Origin: an uncultured Thalassolituus sp.
GTDB taxonomy: Bacteria > Pseudomonadota > Gammaproteobacteria > Pseudomonadales > Oceanobacteraceae
Assembly (NCBI RefSeq): GCF_950066645.1
Contig: NZ_CATMFB010000016.1
Location: 1 to 64,000, forward strand
Direction of reading: 5' to 3'
Length of the DNA stretch: 64,000 nucleotides
This document shows, piece after piece, positions 26,102 through 35,882 of this stretch. Within the stretch, counting starts at the first letter, position 1. Each line of letters opens with the position of its first letter. A program made the position numbers and the translations under genes. The notes beneath the pieces are model-generated. The model ran no database searches. It saw only the letters and a program-made list of their open reading frames with translations, and was not told where the DNA came from.

Positions 26102-27457
26102 TCAGAGGTAAAACAGGGTCGCGAGACCCAGAAAAGATAAAAAGCCGATCACATCAGTGACGGTCGTAAGGATAACACCACCTGCAAGGGCGGGGTCTAT
26201 TCCCCGCGCTTTGAGTATCAGTGGCAGTGCGGCGCCCGTAACCGCAGCTACGAGCAGATTAATAATAATGGCGGCGGCGATAATGACCGCAATACCGGCG
26301 TCTCTGAACCAGAGAAGAGTAATCAGCGCGATCACCAGAGCCCAGAGCACACCATTGATACCGGCGACAATAATTTCCCGGTTAAACAGCCAGCGGAAGT
26401 TTGCACCTGACAGGTGGCCGACGGCCTGCCCCCGGATGACGAGTGTCAGAACCTGACTGCCGGCAATGCCCCCCATACTGGCGACAATCGGCATCAGGAC
26501 AGCAAGAGCCACGACCTGTTCGATGGTTTTATCGAACAGCCCAATCACGGCAGAAGCCGCGAGGGCGGTCAGTAGATTGATGCCCAGCCAGACCGCCCGG
26601 CGGCGGCTGGTTTTCAGTGCCGGAGCAAAGGTGTCTTCTTCTTCATCGAGACCCACAGAACTCAGCAGTGAGTGATCAGCGGTCTCACGGATGACGTCAA
26701 CCACGTCATCGATAGTGATACGACCGATCAGGTGTCCTTCGGCATCGACGACCGGCGCCGAAACAAGGTCGTGGCGTTCGAACAGCTTGGCCACTTCGGT
26801 ATCAGGCATCGTTGCAGGGATTACCCGTGCTTCGGTGCTCATGACCTCACGCACTGTCTGTTGAGGATCACTGACCAGAAGCTTATTGATTGTCAGTACA
26901 CCGATGTATTCGTTGTTACGGTTAACGACCAGCAGGGTGTCTGTCATTTCGGGAAGTTCGTGGTGGCGGCGCAGATAGCGCATCACGACTTCAAGGGTGA
27001 TGTCCGGACGGATGGTCACCGTATCGGTGTTCATCAGACCGCCAGCGCTGTCTTCCGGATAACCAAGTACGGCTTCCAGGCGCGCACGGTCGGCGTGATC
27101 CATGGCATCCAGAACTTCCTGCGTCACCCGCTCAGGAAGTTGCTGCAGCATATCAGCCACGTCATCGGCGTCGAGGTCAGAAGTGATATCGATCACTTCT
27201 TCAGCGCTCATGTCAGACAGGAAGTGCGTCTGCAGTTCTTCGCTCAGATACTGGAGGACTTCACCTTCCAGTTCTTTATCAACGAGCTCCCACAGTACCT
27301 TACGTACTTTAGGAGGGGAGGATTCAATAAGGTGGGCGACGTCTGCAGATGCGAGACCGGAGTTCAGGATGCGCTGAACTTTGGCCATAGCTCCGCTTTC
27401 CAGCGCAAGATTCAGGCTGTGGAGTTTTGCTTTTGCCTTTTCCGTATGCTGTGCCAT
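26102..27457 (-). CDS. mgtE: Magnesium transporter MgtE
   Basis: Mg2+-gated magnesium channel/transporter of 451 residues. The order is an N-terminal helical MgtE_N domain (about 20-125, with repeated LLQQLPERVTQEVLDAMD-type units), then two CBS domains (about 130-255, including ALVLVN-like DTLLVVNRNNEYIG and APVVDAEGHLIGRITIDDVVD). A linker helix and five C-terminal membrane helices follow (from RRAVWLGINLLTALAASAVIG). The pore-helix pattern LMPIVASMGGIAGSQ is present. It sits in the rpoN-ptsO neighbourhood as in other gammaproteobacteria. Confidence 0.95.
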   Translation of the reverse strand: MAQHTEKAKAKLHSLNLALESGAMAKVQRILNSGLASADVAHLIESSPPKVRKVLWELVDKELEGEVLQYLSEELQTHFLSDMSAEEVIDITSDLDADDVADMLQQLPERVTQEVLDAMDHADRARLEAVLGYPEDSAGGLMNTDTVTIRPDITLEVVMRYLRRHHELPEMTDTLLVVNRNNEYIGVLTINKLLVSDPQQTVREVMSTEARVIPATMPDTEVAKLFERHDLVSAPVVDAEGHLIGRITIDDVVDVIRETADHSLLSSVGLDEEEDTFAPALKTSRRRAVWLGINLLTALAASAVIGLFDKTIEQVVALAVLMPIVASMGGIAGSQVLTLVIRGQAVGHLSGANFRWLFNREIIVAGINGVLWALVIALITLLWFRDAGIAVIIAAAIIINLLVAAVTGAALPLILKARGIDPALAGGVILTTVTDVIGFLSFLGLATLFYL

Positions 27458-27567
27458 CTGCGAGCCTGAGCCAGAAAATATCGGGGTTATCAGATTTTAG
27501 CCTGATTGGACCGCTGATACCACGAAACTACTCGCAGAAATGTGGCTAAAACTCTGTTTTACGGGGC

Positions 27568-27837
27568 TTATTCTTCTTCATCAAAGCGGCGGTTGATCAG
27601 GTCGTCGATGGCGCTCAGAGCCGCTTCGGCATCGCTGCCTTCGATCTCGAAGGTCAGTTCCGTTCCTTTGCTCGCGGCCAGCATCATGACGGACATAATG
27701 CTTTTGCAGTCGACCATCCGCCCGGAGTGTCCGACACGGATCTGGCTGGAAAACGCCGCTGCTGTCGACACCAGCTTTGCTGCGGCACGGGCATGAAGCC
27801 CCAGTTTGTTAATGATGAGGAGGTTCTGCTGGATCAT
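27568..27837 (-). CDS. ptsO: PTS phosphocarrier protein NPr
   Basis: HPr-like phosphocarrier of the nitrogen PTS (PtsP-NPr-PtsN), which phosphorylates PtsN rather than a sugar permease. In 89 residues the phosphorylatable histidine is His15 in NKLGLHARAAAKLV. The second conserved region reads CKSIMSVMMLAASKGTEL. It starts two bases after the rapZ stop on the minus strand, a sign of co-translation, and is followed by a 110-base gap before mgtE. Confidence 0.93.
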   Translation of the reverse strand: MIQQNLLIINKLGLHARAAAKLVSTAAAFSSQIRVGHSGRMVDCKSIMSVMMLAASKGTELTFEIEGSDAEAALSAIDDLINRRFDEEE

Positions 27838-27839
27838 GG

Positions 27840-28712
27840 TTAATGTCCTGATTCTGATTTTCGTGCCAGTTCTCTGTGGCGAACCTGGACATTGGGGTGT
27901 TTCTTGCGGAACAGCGCGGCCAGCTCTTCTGCCATAAATACAGAGCGGTGTTGCCCCCCGGTACAGCCGATCGCGATGGTCATGTAACTGCGGTTGGCCT
28001 CGATAAACTGTGGTAACCAGCGCTCAAGGAAAGATTCGAGATCCTGGCGCATGTCTGCCACGACGCTGTGGTCACCCAGGAAATGACGGATATCGGTGTC
28101 CAGCCCGGTGAGATGGCGCAGGCGCTCATCCCAATAAGGGTTAGGCAGATGCCGAACATCGAAGACGTAATCCGCATCTATCGGGATGCCATGTTTGAAA
28201 CCGAAAGACTCGAACAGGATCGACATCTCTGCGCTTTCTTTATCAGCGACGCGTAAGCGAATCAGACTGCGCAGGTCATGCACTGACATATGAGTCGTAT
28301 CAAGCGACAGATCAGCCATATTGGCAATAGGATCAAGCAGGGTTCTTTCCTGCTCAATTGCCTCTGCCAGGGATAATGTTGAACTTGTCAGCGGGTGCTT
28401 GCGGCGTGTCGCGCTGAAGCGCTGTAGCAGGACACTGTCAGTAGCATCGAGATAAACAACGTCCAGCTGATACTGTTCATGGGGGAGATCAAACAGCAGC
28501 TGATCAATCGGCTCACCTGTCTGAGACAGGTTGCGGGCATCAATACTGACAGCCACACGGGTGAGTTTCTCATCCGCTTCGGCCTGACGGGCCAGTTCGG
28601 GGAGTAAGCCAATCGGCAGGTTGTCGATACAGTAAAAACCCTGATCTTCGAGTACATGCAAGGCGGCTGACTTGCCCGACCCGGAACGACCACTGATGAC
28701 AACCAGTCGCAT
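27840..28712 (-). CDS. rapZ: RNase adapter protein RapZ
   Basis: A 290-residue P-loop protein which in E. coli controls amino-sugar synthesis by delivering the small RNA GlmZ to RNase E. The Walker A motif GRSGSGKSAALH is at residues 8-19. The family segments FCIDNLPIGLLPEL-like (YCIDNLPIGLLPEL) and FDVRHLPNPYWDERLR follow, and the C-terminal domain carries GCTGGQHRSVFMAEELA. It lies between ptsN and ptsO in the conserved rpoN operon order. Confidence 0.96.
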   Translation of the reverse strand: MRLVVISGRSGSGKSAALHVLEDQGFYCIDNLPIGLLPELARQAEADEKLTRVAVSIDARNLSQTGEPIDQLLFDLPHEQYQLDVVYLDATDSVLLQRFSATRRKHPLTSSTLSLAEAIEQERTLLDPIANMADLSLDTTHMSVHDLRSLIRLRVADKESAEMSILFESFGFKHGIPIDADYVFDVRHLPNPYWDERLRHLTGLDTDIRHFLGDHSVVADMRQDLESFLERWLPQFIEANRSYMTIAIGCTGGQHRSVFMAEELAALFRKKHPNVQVRHRELARKSESGH

Positions 28713-28729
28713 TGCTTTCTCCCTGAATG

Positions 28730-29191
28730 TTATTCCTTACCAGCGATGGCCCGCAGGTAGAGGTGACGGGCATCGGGCGCTTTGCGCAGCGCATCCCTGT
28801 ATTCTTCCTGACTGAAGTTACCGGCCAGTGTTGCAAGAATCTGCAGGTGCTCGTCAGTCGCTTCTTCCGGTACCAACAGGGCAAACACCAGGTCGATGGG
28901 TTTGCCGTCGATAGCGTCGTAATCAATTGGTTCTTCTAACCGGAGCAACATGCCAATGGCCTGCTGGCATTGCAGCAGGCGGCAGTGGGGGATAGCAATG
29001 CCTTCACCAATCCCGGTACTGCCCATGCGCTCCCGGTTCAGAAGTCGCTCGTAAATATCATCCGCAGAAGCATCGCCGAGGGTAGTGGCGATGATGGTTG
29101 CGAGTTGTTCCAGCAGTTTTTTCTTACTGGACACCTGGACATCCACCAGAGATCGTTCCGGTGAAAGGATATCCTCGATGCGAAGTGCCAT
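28730..29191 (-). CDS. ptsN: Nitrogen-regulatory PTS IIA protein
   Basis: EIIA(Ntr) of 153 residues, phosphorylated by NPr; in other bacteria it regulates potassium transport, phosphate signalling and nitrogen responses. The phosphorylation site His69 lies in GEGIAIPHCRL. DVQVSSKKKLLEQLA near the N-terminus and EEATDEHLQILATLAGNF are family-typical. Four bases separate it from hpf, so hpf-ptsN-rapZ-ptsO probably form one transcript with rpoN. Confidence 0.96.
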   Translation of the reverse strand: MALRIEDILSPERSLVDVQVSSKKKLLEQLATIIATTLGDASADDIYERLLNRERMGSTGIGEGIAIPHCRLLQCQQAIGMLLRLEEPIDYDAIDGKPIDLVFALLVPEEATDEHLQILATLAGNFSQEEYRDALRKAPDARHLYLRAIAGKE

Positions 29192-29195
29192 GAAA

Positions 29196-29498
29196 TCAGC
29201 CTTGTCCGTGTTGACGCGCCACCAGTTTTTCTTTGTGCTTCAGAACCTGACGATCAAGCTTGTCAGTCATCTGATCAATGGCGGTGTACATATCTTCATT
29301 TTCCGCCTTGGCGTGAAGGTCGTGCCCTGTTACGTGGATTGTCGCTTCAGCAGTCTGGCGGTCTTTAACGACCGTGAGGGTAACCTGTCCATTGGTGATA
29401 TTGTCAAAGTGTCGTGTCAGCTTTGACATTTTTTCTTCTACGTATGCCTGCATTGAATCTGTTACATCAACATGATGACCACTGATATTGATCTGCAT
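29196..29498 (-). CDS. hpf: Ribosome hibernation promoting factor (short form)
   Basis: A 100-residue protein of the RaiA/HPF fold that binds the small ribosomal subunit and favours 100S dimer formation in resting cells. MQINISGHHVDVTDSMQAYVEEK is the standard opening, and ATIHVTGHDLHAKAENEDMYTAIDQM carries the conserved core. It lacks the long C-terminal domain, so it is the gamma/beta-type short HPF. Position directly after rpoN is conserved. Confidence 0.94.
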   Translation of the reverse strand: MQINISGHHVDVTDSMQAYVEEKMSKLTRHFDNITNGQVTLTVVKDRQTAEATIHVTGHDLHAKAENEDMYTAIDQMTDKLDRQVLKHKEKLVARQHGQG

Positions 29499-29539
29499 AC
29501 CCAGTCTCCTTATGTGTACTGGCTTGGGATGGTTTCAGC

Positions 29540-31054
29540 TCAGATGAGCTGCTTTCTCTCGTTGGAAGGCGGAATCATCATTGCCTCCCGGTACTTGGCT
29601 ACGGTGCGACGTGCCACCTGAATACCTTTCTCACCCAGCATAGTCGCGATTTTGTTATCGCTCAGCGGTTTGCGGGTATTTTCTTCGGCAATCAGTTTTT
29701 TGATCATGGCACGGATTGCGGTAGAAGAACACTCCCCGCCACTGTCGGTACTGACGTGACTTGAGAAGAAATATTTAAGCTCAAAAATTCCACGCGGTGT
29801 GTGCATATATTTCTGCGTCGTCACCCGTGAAATGGTCGATTCATGCATGCCTACTGCTTCGGCAATATCGTGCAGCACCAGTGGCTTCATGCCCTCATCA
29901 CCGCGCTCAAAAAATTCGATCTGATATTCGACAATTTTCGTGGCCACTTTAAGCAGAGTTTCATTGCGGCTCTGCAGGCTTTTAATAAACCAGCGGGCTT
30001 CCTGCAGGTTATCTTTCAGGAAAGAATTGTCGGCACTGTTATCTGAGCGGCGGATCAAGGCGGCATAGTCAGCGTTCACCCGGAGCTTAGGAGCAATTTC
30101 CGGATTCAGTTCAACGCGCCACTCGTCGCGCAACTGGCGGACGATGACATCGGGAATAACATATTCTGACTGCTGCTCAGAAATGCCAGAGCCGGGCTTT
30201 GGATTCAGCTCTTTAATCAGACGCAGAACAGATTTCAGATCTTCTTCTTTCAGGCGTGTTTTACGCATCAGCGTCGGGTAATCACGACTGCCAAGGAGAT
30301 CAATATAATCTCTCAGTACAGAGCGGGCTTCGGGTAACCAGGGAGTGCCTTCCGGCAGCTGATGCAATTGCAACATCAGACATTCGCGCAGGTCTCGGGC
30401 AAATACGCCCGCCGGATCAAACTGCTGCAGGCGTTTAAGAACCGCCTGGACCTCGTCTTCTTCGACATCCAGTGACGGGTCCATGCTTTCCAGGACGTCT
30501 TCGATCGTTGTGTGCAGGTAACCATCGTCATCGACCCCGTCGATCAGCATCGTTGCTATCTCGCGGTCGGTGTCACTCATGGGAGTCAGGTTAAGTTGCC
30601 AGAGCAGGTGATCCTGAAGGCTGTCGGTGGTGGCATGGCGGGCATCATAGTCGAAGTCATCGTCTACCGGGCCACCACTGCTCGCGACCGTCGCTGACAC
30701 CTGAAAGGTGTCTTCCCACTGGCTGTCTACCGGGAGGTCGTCGGGGAGTTTGTCATCCGACCACTGATCATTGAGATCCTGCTGGTCAGAGCTGTGTTCA
30801 AATTCGTAATCGTTGTTGTCTGAGGCGGTCGTCTCTGCCCCTGAGTCGCTGTAGTCGCTGTCCTGATTGCTGTTGTCTGATTCAGACGGTGCTTCATCGA
30901 ACTCTTCGCTTTCCAGCATTGGGTTGGAATCCAGGGCTTCCTGAATTTCCTGTTGCAGATCCAGCGTCGACAGCTGTAACAGTCGGATGGCCTGTTGCAG
31001 CTGCGGCGTCATGGTCAGCTGCTGACCCATCTTGAGCTGGAGAGATGTCTTCAT
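29540..31054 (-). CDS. rpoN: RNA polymerase sigma-54 factor
   Basis: Sigma-54, 504 residues. Region I ([23 protein letters not shown]) interacts with enhancer-binding activators. An acidic region II follows (about 50-120, many Asp/Ser). The core-binding domain and DNA-binding domain follow, and the RpoN box [10 protein letters not shown] lies about 14 residues before the C-terminus (near 481-490). It binds -24/-12 promoters such as the one found at 25447-25462 in this window. On the minus strand it lies between lptB and hpf, the classical arrangement. Confidence 0.98.
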   Translation of the reverse strand: MKTSLQLKMGQQLTMTPQLQQAIRLLQLSTLDLQQEIQEALDSNPMLESEEFDEAPSESDNSNQDSDYSDSGAETTASDNNDYEFEHSSDQQDLNDQWSDDKLPDDLPVDSQWEDTFQVSATVASSGGPVDDDFDYDARHATTDSLQDHLLWQLNLTPMSDTDREIATMLIDGVDDDGYLHTTIEDVLESMDPSLDVEEDEVQAVLKRLQQFDPAGVFARDLRECLMLQLHQLPEGTPWLPEARSVLRDYIDLLGSRDYPTLMRKTRLKEEDLKSVLRLIKELNPKPGSGISEQQSEYVIPDVIVRQLRDEWRVELNPEIAPKLRVNADYAALIRRSDNSADNSFLKDNLQEARWFIKSLQSRNETLLKVATKIVEYQIEFFERGDEGMKPLVLHDIAEAVGMHESTISRVTTQKYMHTPRGIFELKYFFSSHVSTDSGGECSSTAIRAMIKKLIAEENTRKPLSDNKIATMLGEKGIQVARRTVAKYREAMMIPPSNERKQLI

Positions 31055-31167
31055 AAAAAATTAATAACCGACCTGTGCAACCAAACATCTTAATCGTCTG
31101 CTATGACCGATATTATAGGTTAAGCAGCGAATGATGGAATCTATTTTGCTAGAGCTTACACCAACTT

Positions 31168-31893
31168 TTAAAGTCGGAAATCATCACCGAGGTAAACTTT
31201 GCGCACCTGTTCGCTGGCCAGGACCTCTTCCGGTGTGCCTTCCGCAATGATATGGCCTCCGCCGACAATAAATGCCTTCTCACAGATAGCCAGTGTCTCA
31301 CGGACGTTATGGTCTGTAATCAGTACACCTATGCCCCGTGATTTAAGCTGGCGGATGATGTCCATAATGTCAGACACGGAAATTGGGTCAACCCCAGCGA
31401 AAGGTTCATCAAGCAGGACAAAGGAGGGCTCTGCCGCCAGTGCACGGGCAATTTCTACCCGACGACGCTCGCCGCCTGACAGCGCCATGCCGAGACTGTC
31501 GCGGATATGTTGAATATGAAACTCATCGAGCAGCTGCTCAAGGTGCTGCTTCCGTTGCGCTTTGTTCAGCTCAGGGCGGGTCTCAAGGATGGCCATGATA
31601 TTGTCTGCAACGCTGAGCTTGCGGAAAATCGACGCTTCCTGAGGCAGGTAGCCAATGCCTTTCTGTGCACGGCCATGCATCGGCAGATGACTGATGTCTT
31701 CTCCATCTATTTCTACGCGGCCGCGATCAGCCTGAACCAGGTTGACGATCATGTAGAAGCAGGTGGTTTTGCCCGCACCGTTCGGGCCGAGCAGGCCAAC
31801 GATCTGCCCGCTCTCTACGGTCATGGATACATCCTTGACCACCTCTCGACCGTTATAGCTCTTGGCCAGATTCAGGGCTTTCAATGTTTTCAT
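31168..31893 (-). CDS. lptB: LPS export ABC transporter ATP-binding protein
   Basis: ATPase of the LptB2FG transporter, which extracts lipopolysaccharide from the inner membrane. Walker [12 protein letters not shown], the signature [15 protein letters not shown], Walker [14 protein letters not shown] and the switch histidine (ITDHNV) are all intact in 241 residues. Its stop is separated from the rpoN start by 113 bases, where an rpoN promoter may lie. The start is one base after the lptA stop. Confidence 0.97.
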   Translation of the reverse strand: MKTLKALNLAKSYNGREVVKDVSMTVESGQIVGLLGPNGAGKTTCFYMIVNLVQADRGRVEIDGEDISHLPMHGRAQKGIGYLPQEASIFRKLSVADNIMAILETRPELNKAQRKQHLEQLLDEFHIQHIRDSLGMALSGGERRRVEIARALAAEPSFVLLDEPFAGVDPISVSDIMDIIRQLKSRGIGVLITDHNVRETLAICEKAFIVGGGHIIAEGTPEEVLASEQVRKVYLGDDFRL

Positions 31894-31894
31894 A

Positions 31895-32422
31895 TCAAGG
31901 AGTTTCCGGCGCTTTCTGCGGTTGGATAACGACTTTGATCCGGCCGTCTTCAGTTGTCTGACCGATATTCTCGTTGGCCTTATTGCCGCTGGCTTTAACG
32001 GTTTCTGTGTTCATGTCGTAGGTAATGGTGTCGCCGCTGAAGACATTGCCGTCCTGCTCCAGTTCAGCGTCGCCGCGCAGGGTAATACGGCGGTCTGCGG
32101 TGTAATAATCGATCCGGTTACCGTGTGCGTGCGTCACCGGTTTACCGGGCTCGATTTCCTGTTCATAGCGCGCGGGCGAGCCTTCGGCGACGGCTTTTTC
32201 CAGAACATCACCATCACGCAGGATGAGCAGTCTTTCTGCTTCAATTTTCAGGGTGCCCTGAGTAAGAACAACATTGCCCTCGTAGATAACGGTGCCAGCC
32301 CGACGATCAATCTCGGCGCGGTCGGAAAGGATAGTCATCTCCTGTTGCCAGTCCTGCTGCAGGGCGTTGCTCAGTACCGGCAGGCAGGCGAGTGCTGCGA
32401 GCAGTAATTTATTCAGGGACAT
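31895..32422 (-). CDS. lptA: LPS transport periplasmic protein
   Basis: Periplasmic bridge protein of the Lpt machinery. A signal peptide ([15 protein letters not shown]) precedes an OstA/LptA beta-jellyroll with the typical [20 protein letters not shown] and [21 protein letters not shown]. Length is 175 residues. The start lies within the lptC 3' end (14-base overlap), indicating translational coupling of lptCAB. Confidence 0.93.
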   Translation of the reverse strand: MSLNKLLLAALACLPVLSNALQQDWQQEMTILSDRAEIDRRAGTVIYEGNVVLTQGTLKIEAERLLILRDGDVLEKAVAEGSPARYEQEIEPGKPVTHAHGNRIDYYTADRRITLRGDAELEQDGNVFSGDTITYDMNTETVKASGNKANENIGQTTEDGRIKVVIQPQKAPETP

Positions 32423-32957
32423 AATGAGTTCGTACTCCAGTCTTCAGCTCAAGGCGCTGGTGGTCGGCGTCAAAAAGCATACCGGTACCTGTCATTGTGC
32501 TGCTTTCACCTGTGATGGTAACCAACTCGTCTGAACTGGCTATGCGGCGGTTTAAATCGTATTGCATGCGGGTGGTGTTCAGTTGCCAGTCACTGTCGTC
32601 AGATTGTGGACGGATAAGAATATTCCCACTGAGCTTCAGCAGGTGATCGGTGCCGCTGAGAACGCCCTCATCGGCCGTCATCAGCCAGTCGTTATTCTGA
32701 CTGACGAGTAGCTGTGGCTGTGTGAATACACTGGTGTCGTTCTGCGGGTAATGCACGGATGATGTCGCATAAAACGTATCGATCAGCTGGCCATCCTCGC
32801 CGTAACGACGACTGATCAACATGGAGCCATAGTAATCGGGCTCCGCTACCTGCTGTTCTGCAGTCGGGGCGGAAATCTCGCGGGTATAGCGGTCAACCGC
32901 CATCAGCGACAGGCCCAGAGCGACTGTAAGAAAAAGCAGCAGGTAGCGCTTACGCAT
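32409..32957 (-). CDS. lptC: LPS export protein LptC
   Basis: Bitopic inner-membrane protein that hands LPS from LptB2FG to LptA. An N-terminal membrane helix (YLLLFLTVALGLSLMAV) is followed by a periplasmic LptA-like beta domain with repeated strands such as VFTQPQLLVSQNNDWLMTADEG. Length 182 is typical. The start overlaps the kdsD stop directly, leaving no room for kdsC, which usually lies here. Confidence 0.92.
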   Translation of the reverse strand: MRKRYLLLFLTVALGLSLMAVDRYTREISAPTAEQQVAEPDYYGSMLISRRYGEDGQLIDTFYATSSVHYPQNDTSVFTQPQLLVSQNNDWLMTADEGVLSGTDHLLKLSGNILIRPQSDDSDWQLNTTRMQYDLNRRIASSDELVTITGESSTMTGTGMLFDADHQRLELKTGVRTHYVPE

Positions 32958-33934
32958 CAGATCACACCAGCGCGTAACAGGTCGTGCATGTTAATGACGC
33001 CGACGGTGTTACCGTCGTGCTGCACCACCAGAGCGTTGATCTTGCTGTCTTCCATTACTTTCAGGGCTTCGGCGGCCAGAGTGCCCGGTGCGATGGTTTT
33101 ACAGTTCCGGGTCATAACGTCGTTCATCGTAGCCGTATGGATGTCCACGCCGTGATCGATTGCGCGACGTAAGTCACCGTCTGTGAAAATACCGGCGAGT
33201 GAACCGTCGCTCGCCGCGACCGTTGTCATGCCAAGCCCTTTGGACGTGGCAACCAGAAGCGCCTGTGACAGGGATGTTCCGGTCTCAACGACGGGGATCT
33301 GCTCACCTGCGTGCATGATGTCTTCTACTTTCAGCAACAGGCGTCGGCCAAGGCTGCCACCCGGATGGGAGAAGGCGAAGTCTTCAGCCGTAAAGCCTTT
33401 GGCTTCGAGCAGAGCGATTGCCAGCGCATCCCCCATCACCAATGCACAGGTCGTTGATGAAGTAGGGGCCAGATCGAGAGGGCAGGCTTCCTGCTCAACG
33501 CCTGTATACAGGTGACTGTCTGCTGCTTTTGCCAGGGTGGATTGAGAGTTTCCGGTCATGCTGATCAGTCGGGTTCCCATGCGCTTGAGCAGAGGCAGCA
33601 GGCTGGTGACTTCACTGGTCTCGCCTGAGTTCGACAGCGCGATCACAACGTCGGCTGAGGTGATCATTCCCATATCGCCGTGGCTGGCCTCGCCCGGATG
33701 CACGAAGAAGGCAGGCGTGCCCGTACTTGCGAGGGTTGCGGCCATTTTATTACCGATGTGACCGGACTTGCCCATGCCTGTAACGACAACGCGGCCGCGG
33801 CACTGTATGACCAGCTGGCAGGCGCGGGTGAAATTCTCATCAAGGTGATTCTGCAGCTGACCAACCGCTTCCTGCTCCAGGCGCAGGGTGCGGCGTGCTG
33901 ATTCGATAAAATTAAATGTGTTCGATTCGCTCAT
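32957..33934 (-). CDS. kdsD: D-arabinose-5-phosphate isomerase
   Basis: Converts ribulose-5-phosphate to arabinose-5-phosphate, the first step of KDO synthesis for lipid A core. The N-terminal SIS domain (about 35-180) has VVVTGMGKSGHIGNKMAATLASTG, FVHPGEASHGDMGM (catalytic His) and TSSTTCALVMGDALA. Two C-terminal CBS domains follow (about 205-325, with AGIFTDGDLRRA). At 325 residues it matches KdsD. It follows the antiporter gene by three bases. Confidence 0.95.
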   Translation of the reverse strand: MSESNTFNFIESARRTLRLEQEAVGQLQNHLDENFTRACQLVIQCRGRVVVTGMGKSGHIGNKMAATLASTGTPAFFVHPGEASHGDMGMITSADVVIALSNSGETSEVTSLLPLLKRMGTRLISMTGNSQSTLAKAADSHLYTGVEQEACPLDLAPTSSTTCALVMGDALAIALLEAKGFTAEDFAFSHPGGSLGRRLLLKVEDIMHAGEQIPVVETGTSLSQALLVATSKGLGMTTVAASDGSLAGIFTDGDLRRAIDHGVDIHTATMNDVMTRNCKTIAPGTLAAEALKVMEDSKINALVVQHDGNTVGVINMHDLLRAGVI

Positions 33935-33937
33935 AAC

Positions 33938-34897
33938 TTATTGATTCGCTATAAAAAGAAAGCCGAGGTACGCGACATAGGATCCGGTCAGCAGTGTGCC
34001 GGTGATCCGACCCATGGTGCCCTTGCGGTAACTGATCAGGAAAAAAACCAGTAGGGCAATGGTCACAGCCATCATGACAGCGTAATCGCGGTAAAGTGCC
34101 ATTGGCTCAACGGCGGTGACTGCCAGCAGACCGGGAATCGGCATTACAGCAAGCAGGTTGAATATGTTGGAACCAATCACGTTGCCGATGGCGATGTCGT
34201 GATGGCCTTTCAGGGCGCTGGTGACAGAGGCTGCCAGCTCCGGGAGGCTGGTGCCGATGGCGACGATAGTGAGTCCGATAATCAGTTCGCTCACGCCCAT
34301 GGCCGTAGCAATCCCGGTCGCTCCCCAGACGAGTGCTTTTGAGGCAACCATCAACAGAACCAGACCGGTAATCAACCAGAAAACTGCCATGCCGGTCGGC
34401 GTGCTTTCAATCTCAGCGGCTTCATCTTCGTCCATGATAGCGTCGCCACTGTCGGACGAATCCTGAAACATAAGGTAGAGGGCGAAGAGAAAGGCGACGA
34501 TCAGAATGATGGCGTCAGTCATATCCAGTGTCAGGTCAAACAGGACAACCCCGCCAAGCAGGCTGACGATCACCAGTAACGGCAGTTCTTTTTTCAACAG
34601 ACCTTTCTGCAGCGGGATGGGAGCAACCAGCGCGGTAATCCCCAGCACAAGCGCAATGTTGGTGATGTTGGAGCCCAGTGCGTTACCGATCGCAAGGTTA
34701 CCTGCACCATCCAGAGCAGCCATCGCCGATACGAACATTTCAGGCGCGGACGTGCCGATAGAGACTATCGTCAGGCCCACCAGAAGAGGGGACATTCCCA
34801 TGTGTCTGGCAGTCGCTGCCGCACCGATCACAAATTTGTCAGCACTCCATACCAGAAGAATGAGGCCTGCGACGACGGCGCCGATTTCAGCGTACAT
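33938..34897 (-). CDS. Calcium/sodium antiporter (YrbG family)
   Basis: K+-dependent Na+/Ca2+ exchanger-related membrane protein (CaCA family), about 320 residues and ten helices. The two inverted alpha-repeats are clear: TIVSIGTSAPEMFVSAMAALDGAGNLAIGNALGSNITNIAL (positions about 42-82, quoted here by its key GTSAPE and GNALGSN) and GTSLPELAASVTSAL with GNVIGSNIFN. The open frame runs back to 35020, but the conserved start MYAEIGAVVAGL is at 34897 and the preceding stretch is not membrane-like. It is divergent from mlaF and adjoins kdsD, as in E. coli. Confidence 0.92.
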   Translation of the reverse strand: MYAEIGAVVAGLILLVWSADKFVIGAAATARHMGMSPLLVGLTIVSIGTSAPEMFVSAMAALDGAGNLAIGNALGSNITNIALVLGITALVAPIPLQKGLLKKELPLLVIVSLLGGVVLFDLTLDMTDAIILIVAFLFALYLMFQDSSDSGDAIMDEDEAAEIESTPTGMAVFWLITGLVLLMVASKALVWGATGIATAMGVSELIIGLTIVAIGTSLPELAASVTSALKGHHDIAIGNVIGSNIFNLLAVMPIPGLLAVTAVEPMALYRDYAVMMAVTIALLVFFLISYRKGTMGRITGTLLTGSYVAYLGFLFIANQ

Positions 34898-35066
34898 AGA
34901 AAAACCCGTGAGAAAAAACAGCCTGCCATTGTACCGGAGGTAATTTTCCGCGCAATTGCAACAGGTCGTTCCCGGTACAGGCCGGGCCGGTCGGCTTTTG
35001 GCCGTTGGTATGCCAGTCACATTCCGATATGCTAGCGACTTTTCGTGATTTAAAAAGGCACAGAAG

Positions 35067-35879
35067 ATGTCTGACAGCAGTGCACACGTCGAAGTCCGGG
35101 ATGTCCGCTTCCGGCGTGGCGAGCGCTTGATTTACGACGGACTCAACGTCTCTTTCCCCCGAGGCAGAATTACTGCGATTATGGGGCCGAGCGGGACAGG
35201 TAAAACGACCCTGTTGCGCATGATCGGCGGACAGCTGAAAGCAGACTCCGGAGAGGTGCTGGTAAACGGTGGTGACGTTGGCCGAATGTCCCGCAACGAA
35301 CTGTTGGCGCTCCGACGTGACAAGATGGGCATGCTGTTTCAGACCAGTGGTCTGTTTACTGACCTGTCCGTTTTTGAAAACGTCGCATTTCCCCTGCGCG
35401 TTCATACTGACCTGCCAGAAGCCATGATCCGTGATCTTGTACTCATGAAGCTGGAGGCGGTTGGACTGCGCGGCGCGCGGGATCTGTTCCCAGCGGAGCT
35501 GTCTGGTGGCATGGTGCGCCGGGTTGCTCTGGCCAGATCCATCGCGATGGACCCTGAGCTCATCATGTACGATGAGCCTTTCACTGGCCTTGATCCGATA
35601 TCAATGGGGATGATTCTCCGCTTAATTAAAGGGCTGAACGAGGCTCTGGGGCTGACCAGTCTGCTGGTGTCTCATGATGTTGAGGAGTCCTGTCAGATTG
35701 CCGATTTTCTGTGCATCGTGTCAGGAGGCAAAGTGATCGGGTTCGGGACCCCTGACGAGTTACGCAATGGCGATAATGCCGAAGTCCGTCAGTTCCTTAA
35801 TGGTGATCCGGACGGACCTGTGCCGTTCCATTATCCGGCGGATGATTACCGTCAGGACCTGCTGACAGGAGTGAAGTAA
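35067..35879 (+). CDS. mlaF: Phospholipid transport ABC ATPase MlaF
   Basis: ATPase of the MlaFEDB complex, which moves phospholipids between the inner membrane and the periplasmic carrier to keep outer-membrane asymmetry. Walker A GPSGTGKTTLLRMIGG, signature LSGGMVRRVALARSIA, Walker B ELIMYDEPFTGLDP and switch SHDVEE are intact. Length 270 is normal. mlaE starts after three bases. Confidence 0.95.
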   Translation: MSDSSAHVEVRDVRFRRGERLIYDGLNVSFPRGRITAIMGPSGTGKTTLLRMIGGQLKADSGEVLVNGGDVGRMSRNELLALRRDKMGMLFQTSGLFTDLSVFENVAFPLRVHTDLPEAMIRDLVLMKLEAVGLRGARDLFPAELSGGMVRRVALARSIAMDPELIMYDEPFTGLDPISMGMILRLIKGLNEALGLTSLLVSHDVEESCQIADFLCIVSGGKVIGFGTPDELRNGDNAEVRQFLNGDPDGPVPFHYPADDYRQDLLTGVK

Positions 35880-35882
35880 CAC

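Noticed and set aside
26672-27469. 265-codon open frame antisense to mgtE
   Set aside because: mgtE is clearly coding with intact domains; the antisense peptide is His/Gln/Phe-rich with no recognisable feature.
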